A stretch of DNA of 64,000 nucleotides from Pseudomonas sp. MAG733B (GTDB lineage: Bacteria > Pseudomonadota > Gammaproteobacteria > Pseudomonadales > Pseudomonadaceae): positions 3,782,001 through 3,846,000 of the forward strand of contig NZ_CP145732.1 in assembly GCF_036884845.1 (NCBI RefSeq). Reading direction: 5' to 3'. The notes under the pieces are model-generated. The model saw nothing but the letters and a program-made list of their open reading frames with translations. It was not told the DNA's origin and ran no database searches. This document shows positions 49,035 to 57,705 of the stretch, piece by piece. A program made the position numbers and the translations under genes. The stretch's first letter is position 1. The number at the start of each line of letters is the position of its first letter.

Positions 49035-50177
49035 ATGCTGGAAAACTACCGCTCTCCCTGGATGACCGAAGACCTGGAACCGTTCAATGACATGGTCCAG
49101 CGCTTCGCCAAGGAATACATGGAGCCGAACGAATTGAAGTGGCGCGAGCAGCACCACGCGGACCGTTCAGCTTGGCTCAAGGCTGGCGAACTGGGCCTGA
49201 TCCTGCCCGACGTACCGGAAGAGTACGGCGGTGCCGGTGGCAGCATCGGTCACTACGTTTGTGTGATTCAGGCAATGAACGGCAATGGCAGTGGCTTGGG
49301 CATTGGTCTGAGCCACATCGTCGCGCACTACATCCTTGAATCGGGCACTGAAGCGCAGAAGAAACACTGGCTGCCGAAGATCGGCTCCGGCGAAACCATT
49401 TGCGCCATCGCCATGACCGAGCCGGGTGCCGGTTCCGACCTGCAATCGGTACGCACCCGCGCAGTGAAGCAGGGCGACAAGTACGTCATCAACGGTGCCA
49501 AGACCTTCATCAGCAACGGCCAGACCTGCGACATGGTGCTGGTGATCGCCAAGACCGATATCAGCCAGGGCGCCAAGGGTGTCTCGCTGTTCATGGTCGA
49601 CACCAACACGCCGGGTTTCCGTCGCGGCAAGCTGCTGAGCAAGGTCGGCATGCACGCCCAGGATACTTCGGAGATGTTCTTCGACGACGTCGAAGTGCCA
49701 GCCGACTGCCTGCTCGGCGAAGTCGAAGGTCGCGGTTTCTACACGTTGATGAGCCAGTTGCCGTACGAGCGGGCGCAGATTGGCGTCGGTGCCGTCGCGG
49801 TGATGGAGCGCGCCCTGCGCCTGACCGTGGAATACACCAAGGACCGCAAGGCCTTCGGCAAACCGGTCATTGATTTCCAGAACAGCCGCTTCGTGCTCGC
49901 CGATGTGAAAGCAACCGTGCTGGCGGCGAAAACCTTCATTGACCTGATCGTCCAGCGCTGGATCGACGGCACCCTCGACACCACGCTGGCGTCGATGGGC
50001 AAGTTCTGGTTGACCGAACGCCAGGGCGAAGTGCTCGACCGTTGCCTGCAACTGTTTGGCGGCTACGGCTACATGAACGAATACCCGATCGGACGGATGT
50101 GGGCCGACGCCCGCGTTGCACGCATCTACGGCGGCTCCAACGAGATTCAGCGCGAGGTCGTGGCGCGGTCGCTCTAA
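49035..50177 (+). CDS. Acyl-CoA dehydrogenase (single, homomeric type)
   Basis: A 380-residue ACAD with a complete set of motifs: MTEPGAGSDLQSV, VINGAKTFISNGQ, a Glu in LPYERAQIGVGAVAVME, KDRKAFGKPVIDFQNSRF and the final IYGGSNEIQREVVARSL. Start at ATG 49035 (GAGG upstream). It closes the operon that begins with thiolase 2. It is close to the ACAD at 43636 in sequence. Confidence 0.92.
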   Translation: MLENYRSPWMTEDLEPFNDMVQRFAKEYMEPNELKWREQHHADRSAWLKAGELGLILPDVPEEYGGAGGSIGHYVCVIQAMNGNGSGLGIGLSHIVAHYILESGTEAQKKHWLPKIGSGETICAIAMTEPGAGSDLQSVRTRAVKQGDKYVINGAKTFISNGQTCDMVLVIAKTDISQGAKGVSLFMVDTNTPGFRRGKLLSKVGMHAQDTSEMFFDDVEVPADCLLGEVEGRGFYTLMSQLPYERAQIGVGAVAVMERALRLTVEYTKDRKAFGKPVIDFQNSRFVLADVKATVLAAKTFIDLIVQRWIDGTLDTTLASMGKFWLTERQGEVLDRCLQLFGGYGYMNEYPIGRMWADARVARIYGGSNEIQREVVARSL

Positions 50178-50249
50178 CCGGCGCAGCGCTGTCCGAGGCG
50201 TCGATAGTTCCAAATCGATTGAATAATAAAAAAGCAATTTGGAGTTTTC

Positions 50250-51812
50250 ATGTACATCACTCAAGGGCTGCACCGTCATCTGCAGCAACGCCCCAATGCC
50301 ATCGCGGTCCGTTTCCAGGGCCGCGAGATCACCTATGCCGAGTTCGGCGACCGTGTTGCTCGCCTGGCCGGTGCACTCAAGGGCCTGGATGTCGCCAGCG
50401 GTGATCGCGTGGCGATGCTGGCGTTCAACTGCGCGCGCTTTCTCGAGTATTACCAGGCAGTACCGTGGGCCGATGCCGTAGTCAATCCGGTGAATTTCCG
50501 CTGGAGTGCGGCCGAAATTATCTATTCGCTGGACGACTCGGAAACCACCATCCTGATCGTCGACGATCACCATAAGGAACTCGGCGCCCGGGTGCTTGAA
50601 GAAGCCAAAACCGTACGTCTGGTGATTTATGCCGGCGACGGCGAAACCCCACGCGGCATGCTCAATTACGAGTCGCTGATCGCCATCAGCGAACCGGTGG
50701 AGGACGCGCGTCGCGGTGGTGATTCGCTGCTCGGGATTTTCTATACCGGCGGCACCACCGGCCACCCCAAAGGTGTGATGCTCAGCCACAACAACGTGGC
50801 TTTTTCGGCACTCAATTCCTTGTCCCAGGGTCGCCTCGGCTTAGGCACGGTGTTCCTGCATGCAATGCCGATGTTCCACCTGGCCGACTTCGCCGCGATC
50901 ACCGGGCTGTTCATCACCGGTGGCACCCACGCGATCTTGCAGACCTTCACACCGCAGGGTGTGCTGGAGGCCATTGACCAGGAAAAAGTCAACGAGATTC
51001 TGCTGGCACCGACCATGATCCAGATGCTGCTGGACTGGCGCGAAGCACACGGGCAGGCACTCGACGTCAGTTCGTTACGAATGATTGGTTATGGCGCCTC
51101 GACCATCACCCCGGCACTGCTCGATCGTGCCCGCGCCGTGTTCACCAACGCCAGTTTCTCCCAGGGTTACGGCATGACCGAACTGGCCCCGGTGGCCGCG
51201 ACGCTTCCTGCCGAGTATCACAGCGCCGAGTACCAGGCCAACGGCAAGATGTATTCCGCCGGGATGCCAGCCATCTGCGTGGAAATTCGCATCGTCGACG
51301 CCAATGACAAAGAAGTACCGCGTGGCACCGTAGGCGAAATCATCGTGCGCGGTCCCAACGTGATGCTCGGTTACTGGAAGAAGCCGGAAGCTACCGCCGA
51401 GGCGCTACGCGGTGGCTGGATGCACACCGGTGATGGCGGCTACATGGACGATGACGGTTTCATCTACATCTGTGACCGCCTCAAGGACATGGTGGTCAGC
51501 GGTGGCGAAAACGTTTACTGCGGTGAAGTCGAGGCAGCCATCGGCAGCCATCCGGCCGTGGCGCAAAGCGCAGTGATCGGCATTCCCTGCCAGAAATGGG
51601 GCGAGACCGTTCACGCAGTGATCATCCTCAAGCCCGGTGCCAGCGCTACTCACGAGCAGATCATTGCCCATTGCCGTGAACTGATCGCCGGCTACAAGGT
51701 GCCGCGCAGCGTCGAATTCCGCGAAACACTGCCGCTGACCAGCGTCGGCAAAGTGCTGAAGACCGAACTGCGCAAACCCTTCTGGGAAAACCAGCAACGC
51801 ACGATCGCCTGA
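50250..51812 (+). CDS. Acyl-CoA synthetase (AMP-forming)
   Basis: A 520-residue ANL-superfamily ligase. The P-loop IFYTGGTTGHPKGVMLSH, the adenine motif GYGMTELAP, HTGDGGYMDDDGFIYICDR and the C-terminal catalytic lysine in SVGKVLKTEL are all present. It should activate the carboxylic acid made by the alcohol/aldehyde dehydrogenases to its CoA thioester. ATG at 50250 with GGAG upstream. Confidence 0.92.
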   Translation: MYITQGLHRHLQQRPNAIAVRFQGREITYAEFGDRVARLAGALKGLDVASGDRVAMLAFNCARFLEYYQAVPWADAVVNPVNFRWSAAEIIYSLDDSETTILIVDDHHKELGARVLEEAKTVRLVIYAGDGETPRGMLNYESLIAISEPVEDARRGGDSLLGIFYTGGTTGHPKGVMLSHNNVAFSALNSLSQGRLGLGTVFLHAMPMFHLADFAAITGLFITGGTHAILQTFTPQGVLEAIDQEKVNEILLAPTMIQMLLDWREAHGQALDVSSLRMIGYGASTITPALLDRARAVFTNASFSQGYGMTELAPVAATLPAEYHSAEYQANGKMYSAGMPAICVEIRIVDANDKEVPRGTVGEIIVRGPNVMLGYWKKPEATAEALRGGWMHTGDGGYMDDDGFIYICDRLKDMVVSGGENVYCGEVEAAIGSHPAVAQSAVIGIPCQKWGETVHAVIILKPGASATHEQIIAHCRELIAGYKVPRSVEFRETLPLTSVGKVLKTELRKPFWENQQRTIA

Positions 51813-51921
51813 ACCCAACTGCCGCGCGGTCGGTTCGGCCGCGCCATTTTTTAATACCGGAATCCGTGCCGCATCGTTGAGAACGGTCGGGTTTCCTTGC
51901 GCCAAAACCATCGGAGGACGC

Positions 51922-53742
51922 ATGAGCATTACGAGATTGCGTGGAGCTTGCTACCCACATCTGCTGGCAGTCGCCGTCGCAGCCGCAGTTACCCCACAGG
52001 CTTTTGCCAAGGATTTCAGCATCGGCGAAATCGAAGGCAGTTTCGATTCCGCATTATCGGTCGGCGCCAGCTGGGCCGTTCGCGGCCCCGACCCGGACTT
52101 CATTTCCAACTTCAACTCGCAGGGAACCCGAGGCAATGCGTCGTCGCGGACCAATGACGATAACCGCCTGAATTTCAAGAAGGGCGAAACCTTCTCGAAG
52201 ATCTTCAAGGGGGTGCACGACCTGGAGTTGAAGTACGGCGACAGCGGTGCTTTCGTGCGCGGCAAATACTGGTACGACTTCGAGCTGATGGACGAGAGCC
52301 GTCCGTTCTACGACGTCGATGATCATGGCCGCCAGCGTGCGGCGAAGTCGTCCGGGGCGATGTTCCTCGACAGCTTCGTCTATCACAACTACACCCTCGA
52401 CGATTTGCAGGGCAACGTTCGCCTGGGCAAGCAGGTGGTGAGTTGGGGCGAAAGCACCTTCATCGGCAACTCGATCAACAGCATCAACCCGATCGACGTG
52501 GCAGCGCTGCGTCGTCCCGGCGCCGAGGTCAAGGAAGGGCTGATTCCGGTGAACATGCTGTACGTCTCGCAGGGCCTGTCGGAAAACGTTACCGCCGAAG
52601 CCTTCTATCAGATCGAATGGGCACCGTCGGTGATCGACAACTGCGGCACCTTCTTCGGCAACGACGTGACGCCGGAAGGCTGTAATGACCGCGCCGTGCT
52701 GGCGGGCCTTGATCTGCCGCCCGGCGTGGCCAATAACACCGGCACACCCGGGCTGCTCGACGATGCCTACATTCCGCGCACCAAGACCAAGGATGCCCGT
52801 GACAGCGGCCAGTTCGGCCTGGCGTTGCGCTGGTTCGCCGCAGAGCTGAACGACACCGAGTTCGGTGTTTATGCAATGAATTACCACAGTCGCAACCCAA
52901 GCCTGAACTTTACCCGTGCGACCAGTACGGCCAACGCTGTGGCCGCGATTCGCAGTGCCAGTTACAACGTGGTCTATCCCGAGGACGTGCGCCTGTACGG
53001 CTTGAGTTTCGCCACCAACGTGCTCGGCACTTCGCTGGGCGGCGAGCTGAGTTTTCGGCCGAACATGCCGTTGAACCTCAACGGCGCCGACATCAACCTG
53101 GCCGCCGTGGGCAACGCTGCGTCACCGTTGTTCGTCAGCGGTCAGTCCGCCAATGTCGCCGGGGCAGCCGTCGATGGCTACAAGCGCATGCCGGTGTTGC
53201 AGGCGCAGATGACGGCCACGCAATTCTTCGATCAGGTCCTCGGCGCCGAGCGTCTGACGCTGGTGGGCGAGGTCGGTTACAACCGCATCAACGGCCTGGG
53301 CTCCAGTGACGGTACTGAAGAGCGTTTTGGCCGCAACTCCGTGTTCGGCGCCGGGCAACTGGTCAATCAGGCGGTCTGCGTCGGGCAGAACACGCCGGTT
53401 CCCGGTCAGCCCGGCGCCACCCGCCCGAGCAACCCGCAGCAGGAATGCAACAGCCACGGTTTCTACACCACCGACTCGTGGGGCTACCGCCTGCGCGGGA
53501 AGCTCGAATACCCCAACGTGTTCGCCGGCATCAACCTGTCGCCCAACGTGGCCTGGTCCCATGACGTCGATGGCGTCGGCCCGAACTTCGAGGAAGGCAA
53601 CAAGGCGATCAGCCTCGGCGTGGATGCCGACTACATGAACACCTACACCGCGAGCCTCAGTTACACCGATTACTTCGGCGGAAAGTGGAATACCAACACT
53701 GATCGCGACTATGTCGCCCTCAGCTTCGGCGTGAACTTCTGA
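51922..53742 (+). CDS. DUF1302 outer-membrane porin-like protein
   Basis: A 606-residue exported protein. The chosen start (ATG 51922, GGAGGA upstream) gives a signal peptide ending near AFAK (about residue 29). The body is rich in alternating strands with repeated GxFVRGKYWYDFE-type beta motifs and ends in a C-terminal Phe (GVNF), the usual outer-membrane beta-barrel signature. DUF1302 proteins usually pair with DUF1329, as here; both are found with hydrophobic-compound degradation and export. The role of transporting a hydrophobic substrate or product is inference. Confidence 0.85.
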   Translation: MSITRLRGACYPHLLAVAVAAAVTPQAFAKDFSIGEIEGSFDSALSVGASWAVRGPDPDFISNFNSQGTRGNASSRTNDDNRLNFKKGETFSKIFKGVHDLELKYGDSGAFVRGKYWYDFELMDESRPFYDVDDHGRQRAAKSSGAMFLDSFVYHNYTLDDLQGNVRLGKQVVSWGESTFIGNSINSINPIDVAALRRPGAEVKEGLIPVNMLYVSQGLSENVTAEAFYQIEWAPSVIDNCGTFFGNDVTPEGCNDRAVLAGLDLPPGVANNTGTPGLLDDAYIPRTKTKDARDSGQFGLALRWFAAELNDTEFGVYAMNYHSRNPSLNFTRATSTANAVAAIRSASYNVVYPEDVRLYGLSFATNVLGTSLGGELSFRPNMPLNLNGADINLAAVGNAASPLFVSGQSANVAGAAVDGYKRMPVLQAQMTATQFFDQVLGAERLTLVGEVGYNRINGLGSSDGTEERFGRNSVFGAGQLVNQAVCVGQNTPVPGQPGATRPSNPQQECNSHGFYTTDSWGYRLRGKLEYPNVFAGINLSPNVAWSHDVDGVGPNFEEGNKAISLGVDADYMNTYTASLSYTDYFGGKWNTNTDRDYVALSFGVNF

Positions 53743-53767
53743 CATCCATCAGACGGAGAAAATAAAA

Positions 53768-55135
53768 ATGAAATCCAGCACTCTGATCAAAGCCTGCACA
53801 TTGACCCTGACCCTGATTGCCTCCAGCGTGATGGCGGCCGTTTCCCCGCAAGAAGCGGCGCAATTGGGCACCACGCTCACGCCGCTTGGCGGGGAAAAGG
53901 CCGGCAATGCCAGCGGCACCATTCCCGCCTGGACCGGTGGCCTTAAACCCGGTGCCGCGCCGATGCAGAATGACTTTCTCGGCAACCCGTTCGAAGGCGA
54001 AAAACCACAGTTCGTGATCACGGCCGCCAACGTCGCGCAGTACAAGGACAAGCTCACCGCCGGGCAACTGGCGATGTTCCAGCGCTACCCGGACAGCTAC
54101 AAAATCCCGGTGTACAAGAGCCAGCGCACGGCATCGGCACCGCAAGCGGTGTACGACGCGGTGAAAAAAAGCGCGGTAACCACCGAAGCGGCCAATGACG
54201 GTTATTCGTTGAAGAACTTCGAGCAGTCGCGCTACTACGCGTTCCCGATTCCCAAGAACGGCCTGGAAGTGGTGTGGAACCATCTGACCCGTTCCCACGG
54301 CAACAGCTATATCAATCGCCAGGTCCAGGCTACCCCGCAAGTCAACGGCGATTACACCTTGGTGCAGATCGAAATCGAGACCGGGTTTCCGTGGAAGATG
54401 TCGGACGCCAAGCCAGATGAAAGCGCCAACATTCTGTTCTATGCCAAGCAGACGGTGACTGCGCCGGCGCGTATGGCCGGCAGTGTGCTGTTGATTCACG
54501 AAACCCTTGATCAGGTCAAGGAACCGCGCATGGCCTGGGCCTACAACGCGGGCCAGCGCCGCGTGCGTCGTGCCCCGCAAGTGGCCTATGACGGACCGGG
54601 CACCGCCGCCGACGGGATGCGCGTCGCCGACAACGCCGACATGTACAACGGCGCACCGGATCGCTATGACTGGAAGCTGATCGGCAAGAAGGAAGTCTAC
54701 GTTCCCTACAACAACTACCTGCTGCAATCGCCGAAGCTGAAGTACGCCGACATCATCAAGCCTGGCCATATCAACCAGGACCTGACGCGCTATGAACTGC
54801 ATCGCGTGTGGGAAGTGGAGGGCACCCTCAAGCCTGGCCAACGCCACATTTACGCCAAGCGCCACATGTACATCGACGAGGACACCTGGGCTGCCGTGGA
54901 AATCGACCAGTACGACGGTCGCGGCCAGCTGTGGCGGGTCAGCGAAGGTTACCTGGTCAATGATTACCAGCAGGGCGTCGCCACCTACGCAGCCATGGGC
55001 ATCTATGACCTGATCGCCGGGCGGTATCTGGTGTCGAACCTGGGCAATGAGAACAAGCGTGGCACCGACTACGCCTACCAGCCGACCATGAATGATTTCA
55101 CTCCGGCCGCACTGCGCAACGCCGGTATTCGCTAA
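53768..55135 (+). CDS. DUF1329 periplasmic/outer-membrane-associated protein
   Basis: A 455-residue protein with a signal peptide (residues 1-23, ending VMA). It carries the family's AAQLGTTLTPLGGEKAGNASGTIPAWTGG start and RRAPQVAYDGPGTAADGMR core. DUF1329 members have a lipid-binding fold related to LolA/LolB in structural comparisons I recall. It is the standard partner of DUF1302 and lies 25 bases after it. Together they probably handle a hydrophobic molecule across the outer membrane. Confidence 0.85.
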   Translation: MKSSTLIKACTLTLTLIASSVMAAVSPQEAAQLGTTLTPLGGEKAGNASGTIPAWTGGLKPGAAPMQNDFLGNPFEGEKPQFVITAANVAQYKDKLTAGQLAMFQRYPDSYKIPVYKSQRTASAPQAVYDAVKKSAVTTEAANDGYSLKNFEQSRYYAFPIPKNGLEVVWNHLTRSHGNSYINRQVQATPQVNGDYTLVQIEIETGFPWKMSDAKPDESANILFYAKQTVTAPARMAGSVLLIHETLDQVKEPRMAWAYNAGQRRVRRAPQVAYDGPGTAADGMRVADNADMYNGAPDRYDWKLIGKKEVYVPYNNYLLQSPKLKYADIIKPGHINQDLTRYELHRVWEVEGTLKPGQRHIYAKRHMYIDEDTWAAVEIDQYDGRGQLWRVSEGYLVNDYQQGVATYAAMGIYDLIAGRYLVSNLGNENKRGTDYAYQPTMNDFTPAALRNAGIR

Positions 55136-55151
55136 GCCATCCGAGTCACTG

Positions 55152-55179
55152 CCATTCGTCCTCGCTCGAGGGCGAACGG
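55152..55179. terminator. Imperfect hairpin between DUF1329 and thiolase 3
   Basis: CCATTCGTCCTC pairs with GAGGGCGAACGG across a short loop, with one wobble and one mismatch; a T run (GCTTTTTTAA) starts 12 bases later. Possible internal attenuator. Confidence 0.4.
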
Positions 55180-55219
55180 CTCTTTGTACTGCTTTTTTAA
55201 CTGAATCTGGAGAAAAGTA

Positions 55220-56407
55220 ATGCCGCAAAAACCTTACGTTGCCGGCGTCGGCATGATCCCGTTCGTCAAGCCTGGCACCAGTGGCACCTACATCGAAATG
55301 GGCTCCGAGGCGATTCGCCTGGCCCTGCAAGATGCGGGTCTGGATTACAAACTGGTGCAGCAAGCTTATGCCGGATACGTTTACGGGGACTCCACCAGCG
55401 GTCAGGCGGCCCTTTATGAAGTGGGCATGAGCGGCATTCCGGTGATCAACGTCAACAACAACTGCGCCACTGGCTCCAGCGCACTGTTCCTCGCGCGCCA
55501 GGCCGTGGAAAGCGGTGCGGTCGACTGCGCGCTGGCGTTCGGTTTCGAGCAGATGCAGCCCGGCGCCCTGAAAGGCAACTGGGACGACCGCCCGCGCGCC
55601 ACCACACACATGACCCAGTCGGTGATCGACGAACTGACCGCCGACGTGGATATCCCGAGTGCCCTGCGGATGTTCGGCGGCGCCGGTCGCGAGCACATGC
55701 AGAAGTACGGTACCCAGATGAGCACCTTCGCCGCGATCCGCGCCAAGGCCAGCCGTCACGCGGCCAATAATCCACTGGCGCTGTTCCGCAAAGTGGTGAC
55801 CACCGAAGACGTGATGAACGATCAACTGATCTGGCCCGGGGTGATGACTCGCTTGATGGCGTGCCCACCGACTTGCGGTGCTGCGGCAGCGATCATCTGC
55901 TCCGAAGCTTTCGCCAAGAAACATGGTTTGCGCACCGACGTGGTGATCCTTGCCCAGTCGTTGACCACTGACAAACCGGTTTGCTTCGAGACCCGCTCGA
56001 TGATCGAAGTCGTCGGTTTCGACATGGCCCAACGGGCCGCCCGGGAAGTGTACGAGAAGGCCGGCGTCGACCCGCTGGACATCCGCGTCGCCGAAATGCA
56101 CGACTGCTTTGCCCACAACGAACTGCTGACCTACGAATCCCTGGGCCTGTGCGATGTCGGCGGCGCCGAGCAGTTCATCCTCGACGGTAAAAACACCTAC
56201 GGTGGCCAAGTGGTGACCAACCCGTCCGGTGGCCTGCTGTCAAAGGGGCATCCGTTGGGCGCGACCGGTTTGGCGCAATGCTACGAGCTGACCCATCAAC
56301 TGCGTGGCAGCGCTGACAAGCGTCAGGTGGAAGGCGTCAATGTGGCGCTGGCACACAACCTGGGTCTGGGCGGTGCTTGCGTGGTGACGCTGTACGGCCG
56401 AGCCTGA
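55220..56407 (+). CDS. SCPx-type thiolase 3 (lipid-transfer protein family)
   Basis: A 395-residue thiolase. NVNNNCATGSSALFLARQA (nucleophile Cys82), AGYVYGDSTSGQAALYEVG and the end GGACVVTLYGRA are nearly those of the human SCPx thiolase domain. HDCFAHNELL and GHPLGATG are conserved. It should cleave 3-oxo-2-methyl or other branched 3-oxoacyl-CoA. It is the last gene of the rightward block and is followed by a clear terminator. Confidence 0.92.
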   Translation: MPQKPYVAGVGMIPFVKPGTSGTYIEMGSEAIRLALQDAGLDYKLVQQAYAGYVYGDSTSGQAALYEVGMSGIPVINVNNNCATGSSALFLARQAVESGAVDCALAFGFEQMQPGALKGNWDDRPRATTHMTQSVIDELTADVDIPSALRMFGGAGREHMQKYGTQMSTFAAIRAKASRHAANNPLALFRKVVTTEDVMNDQLIWPGVMTRLMACPPTCGAAAAIICSEAFAKKHGLRTDVVILAQSLTTDKPVCFETRSMIEVVGFDMAQRAAREVYEKAGVDPLDIRVAEMHDCFAHNELLTYESLGLCDVGGAEQFILDGKNTYGGQVVTNPSGGLLSKGHPLGATGLAQCYELTHQLRGSADKRQVEGVNVALAHNLGLGGACVVTLYGRA

Positions 56408-56463
56408 TTCATTCGGCGGGGCATGCCTGACAGGATGCACCGCCTAACCGAGCTCCTTATTTT

Positions 56464-56488
56464 GCCGGGCCTTGCGCCCGGTTTTTTA
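56464..56488 (+). terminator. Intrinsic terminator after thiolase 3
   Basis: CCGGGC/GCCCGG stem with a 5-base loop and six T, about 60 bases after the stop codon. Confidence 0.85.
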
Positions 56489-56503
56489 TGGTTCACCACA
56501 AAC

Positions 56504-56588
56504 CTGTAGGAGCCGAGCTTGCTCGCGATGGCGTCATGTCAATCAACATTAACGTCGCTGACACACCGCCATCGCGAGCAGGCTCCCA
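56504..56588. repeat. REP inverted pair
   Basis: GCTCGCGATGGCG (56521-56533) recurs as its exact reverse complement at 56567-56579, inside longer GTAGGAGCC.../...GGCTCCC arms. It sits between the thiolase terminator and the NYN gene 3' end. Confidence 0.85.
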
Positions 56589-56592
56589 AGCC

Positions 56593-57333
56593 TCAGACAA
56601 GGCGTGCAGTGATTTCCGCCTTGTCTTCCTTTACTCGGGATGGTGGTTTTGGGCACGTCGAACGTAACCCGTCGATGTGTTCCATCAGGCTTTCAGGGAT
56701 GCTTTGCCACATCGGGTCTAGCACAAAATCAATGCCTTCACGCCGGGCCAACTTTGCTGCCGGTACAAAGTCTGCGTCGCCAGCGATCAGCACGATCTGA
56801 TCCACCTGTTTTTTGAATGACAGCGACGCTACGTCAACGCCAATTCTCATATCAACGCCTTTTTGTCGCGTGTCTATGCTGACGTCTTGCTCCGTCAGGT
56901 CTGCGAGCAGGATTTTGCCTTTAAGCAGGTCGGCTATTTTTGCCGCCTTGATGGTCCATTTCGTATCTTTCGACAGGTGTCCAAGCCGCAATGCCACTTT
57001 GCGCTTACTCCGCAGCCGCGCGTGGAGGTCCTTGCGAAACATCGCCTCCCTGGACTTAGAGAAGTCCACGGCTTTCTTGCTGATCGGATTGTGCTGCCTG
57101 GTTTCCAGCGGTGGGCAGTCGTAGAAAAAAATTCGATAAAGCTCTTTGCGATGCCGTTGTTGTAGCGACTGATTTTGCCCATTGGGGCGAGCGACAATTT
57201 TGCTTGATAAGTGGGCCATCGCCCATCGGTGAACAAGGTCTGCGGCACGCTCGGCATTGAATGCGTTTTGGGGTTCGATCCTTCGAAAGCGCTTGATGAA
57301 GTAGGCGCCGTCAACCAGTACTGCTGTGGACAT
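56593..57333 (-). CDS. NYN-domain (PIN-like ribonuclease) protein
   Basis: A 246-residue protein from the chosen start MSTAVLVDG (AGGAAG upstream of ATG 57333). The NYN/LabA core is seen in AVLVDGAYF, a conserved Asp in KGVDMRIGVDVASLS, and VLIAGDADFVPAAKLARREG (Asp residues for metal binding). NYN proteins cut RNA. It has nothing visible to do with the catabolic genes and its base composition looks lower in GC, so it may be an insertion. It lies between REP elements. Confidence 0.85.
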   Translation of the reverse strand: MSTAVLVDGAYFIKRFRRIEPQNAFNAERAADLVHRWAMAHLSSKIVARPNGQNQSLQQRHRKELYRIFFYDCPPLETRQHNPISKKAVDFSKSREAMFRKDLHARLRSKRKVALRLGHLSKDTKWTIKAAKIADLLKGKILLADLTEQDVSIDTRQKGVDMRIGVDVASLSFKKQVDQIVLIAGDADFVPAAKLARREGIDFVLDPMWQSIPESLMEHIDGLRSTCPKPPSRVKEDKAEITARLV

Positions 57334-57598
57334 GCTTTCTTCCTGATAGCAAAACGCCCAAGGTGTCGGCACGTCCTGGATGATTAGGACGGCGTACTGC
57401 CTTGGGCGGGATGGGGGCAGACTAGATGAGGTTGCCGATAGCGTCAACCGCTCCTTTTTTGTGCTTCCGTTTCAGGAACAGGGATGTTTGCTCTCTAACG
57501 GAAACCTCTTGCCGCTGATACTGGCGGTGGAAAGACAATAGATCCCGGGCGAGTTGCCTACAAGACGGCAGTTTCTGCAAAAGATGTAGGCAAAAGCC

Positions 57599-57631
57599 AT
57601 AAAAAACGCCGGCCCTCGATGAGGGCCGGCG
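57599..57631 (-). terminator. Intrinsic terminator for the beta-propeller gene (minus strand)
   Basis: CGCCGGCCCTC/GAGGGCCGGCG (11-bp stem, 3-base loop) followed on the minus strand by a run of six T. It is downstream of the leftward gene at 57706. Confidence 0.9.
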
Positions 57632-57637
57632 TACTCC

Positions 57638-57663
57638 GTAGGAGCGAGCAGGCTCGCTCCTAC
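57638..57663. repeat. Short REP palindrome
   Basis: GTAGGAGCGAGC (57638-57649) paired with GCTCGCTCCTAC (57652-57663), a single compact REP unit just inside the terminator of the beta-propeller gene. Confidence 0.85.
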
Positions 57664-57705
57664 ATGAAGGGACGCGATGAGCGTCAGGACCATCCCTCCA
57701 TCGAG

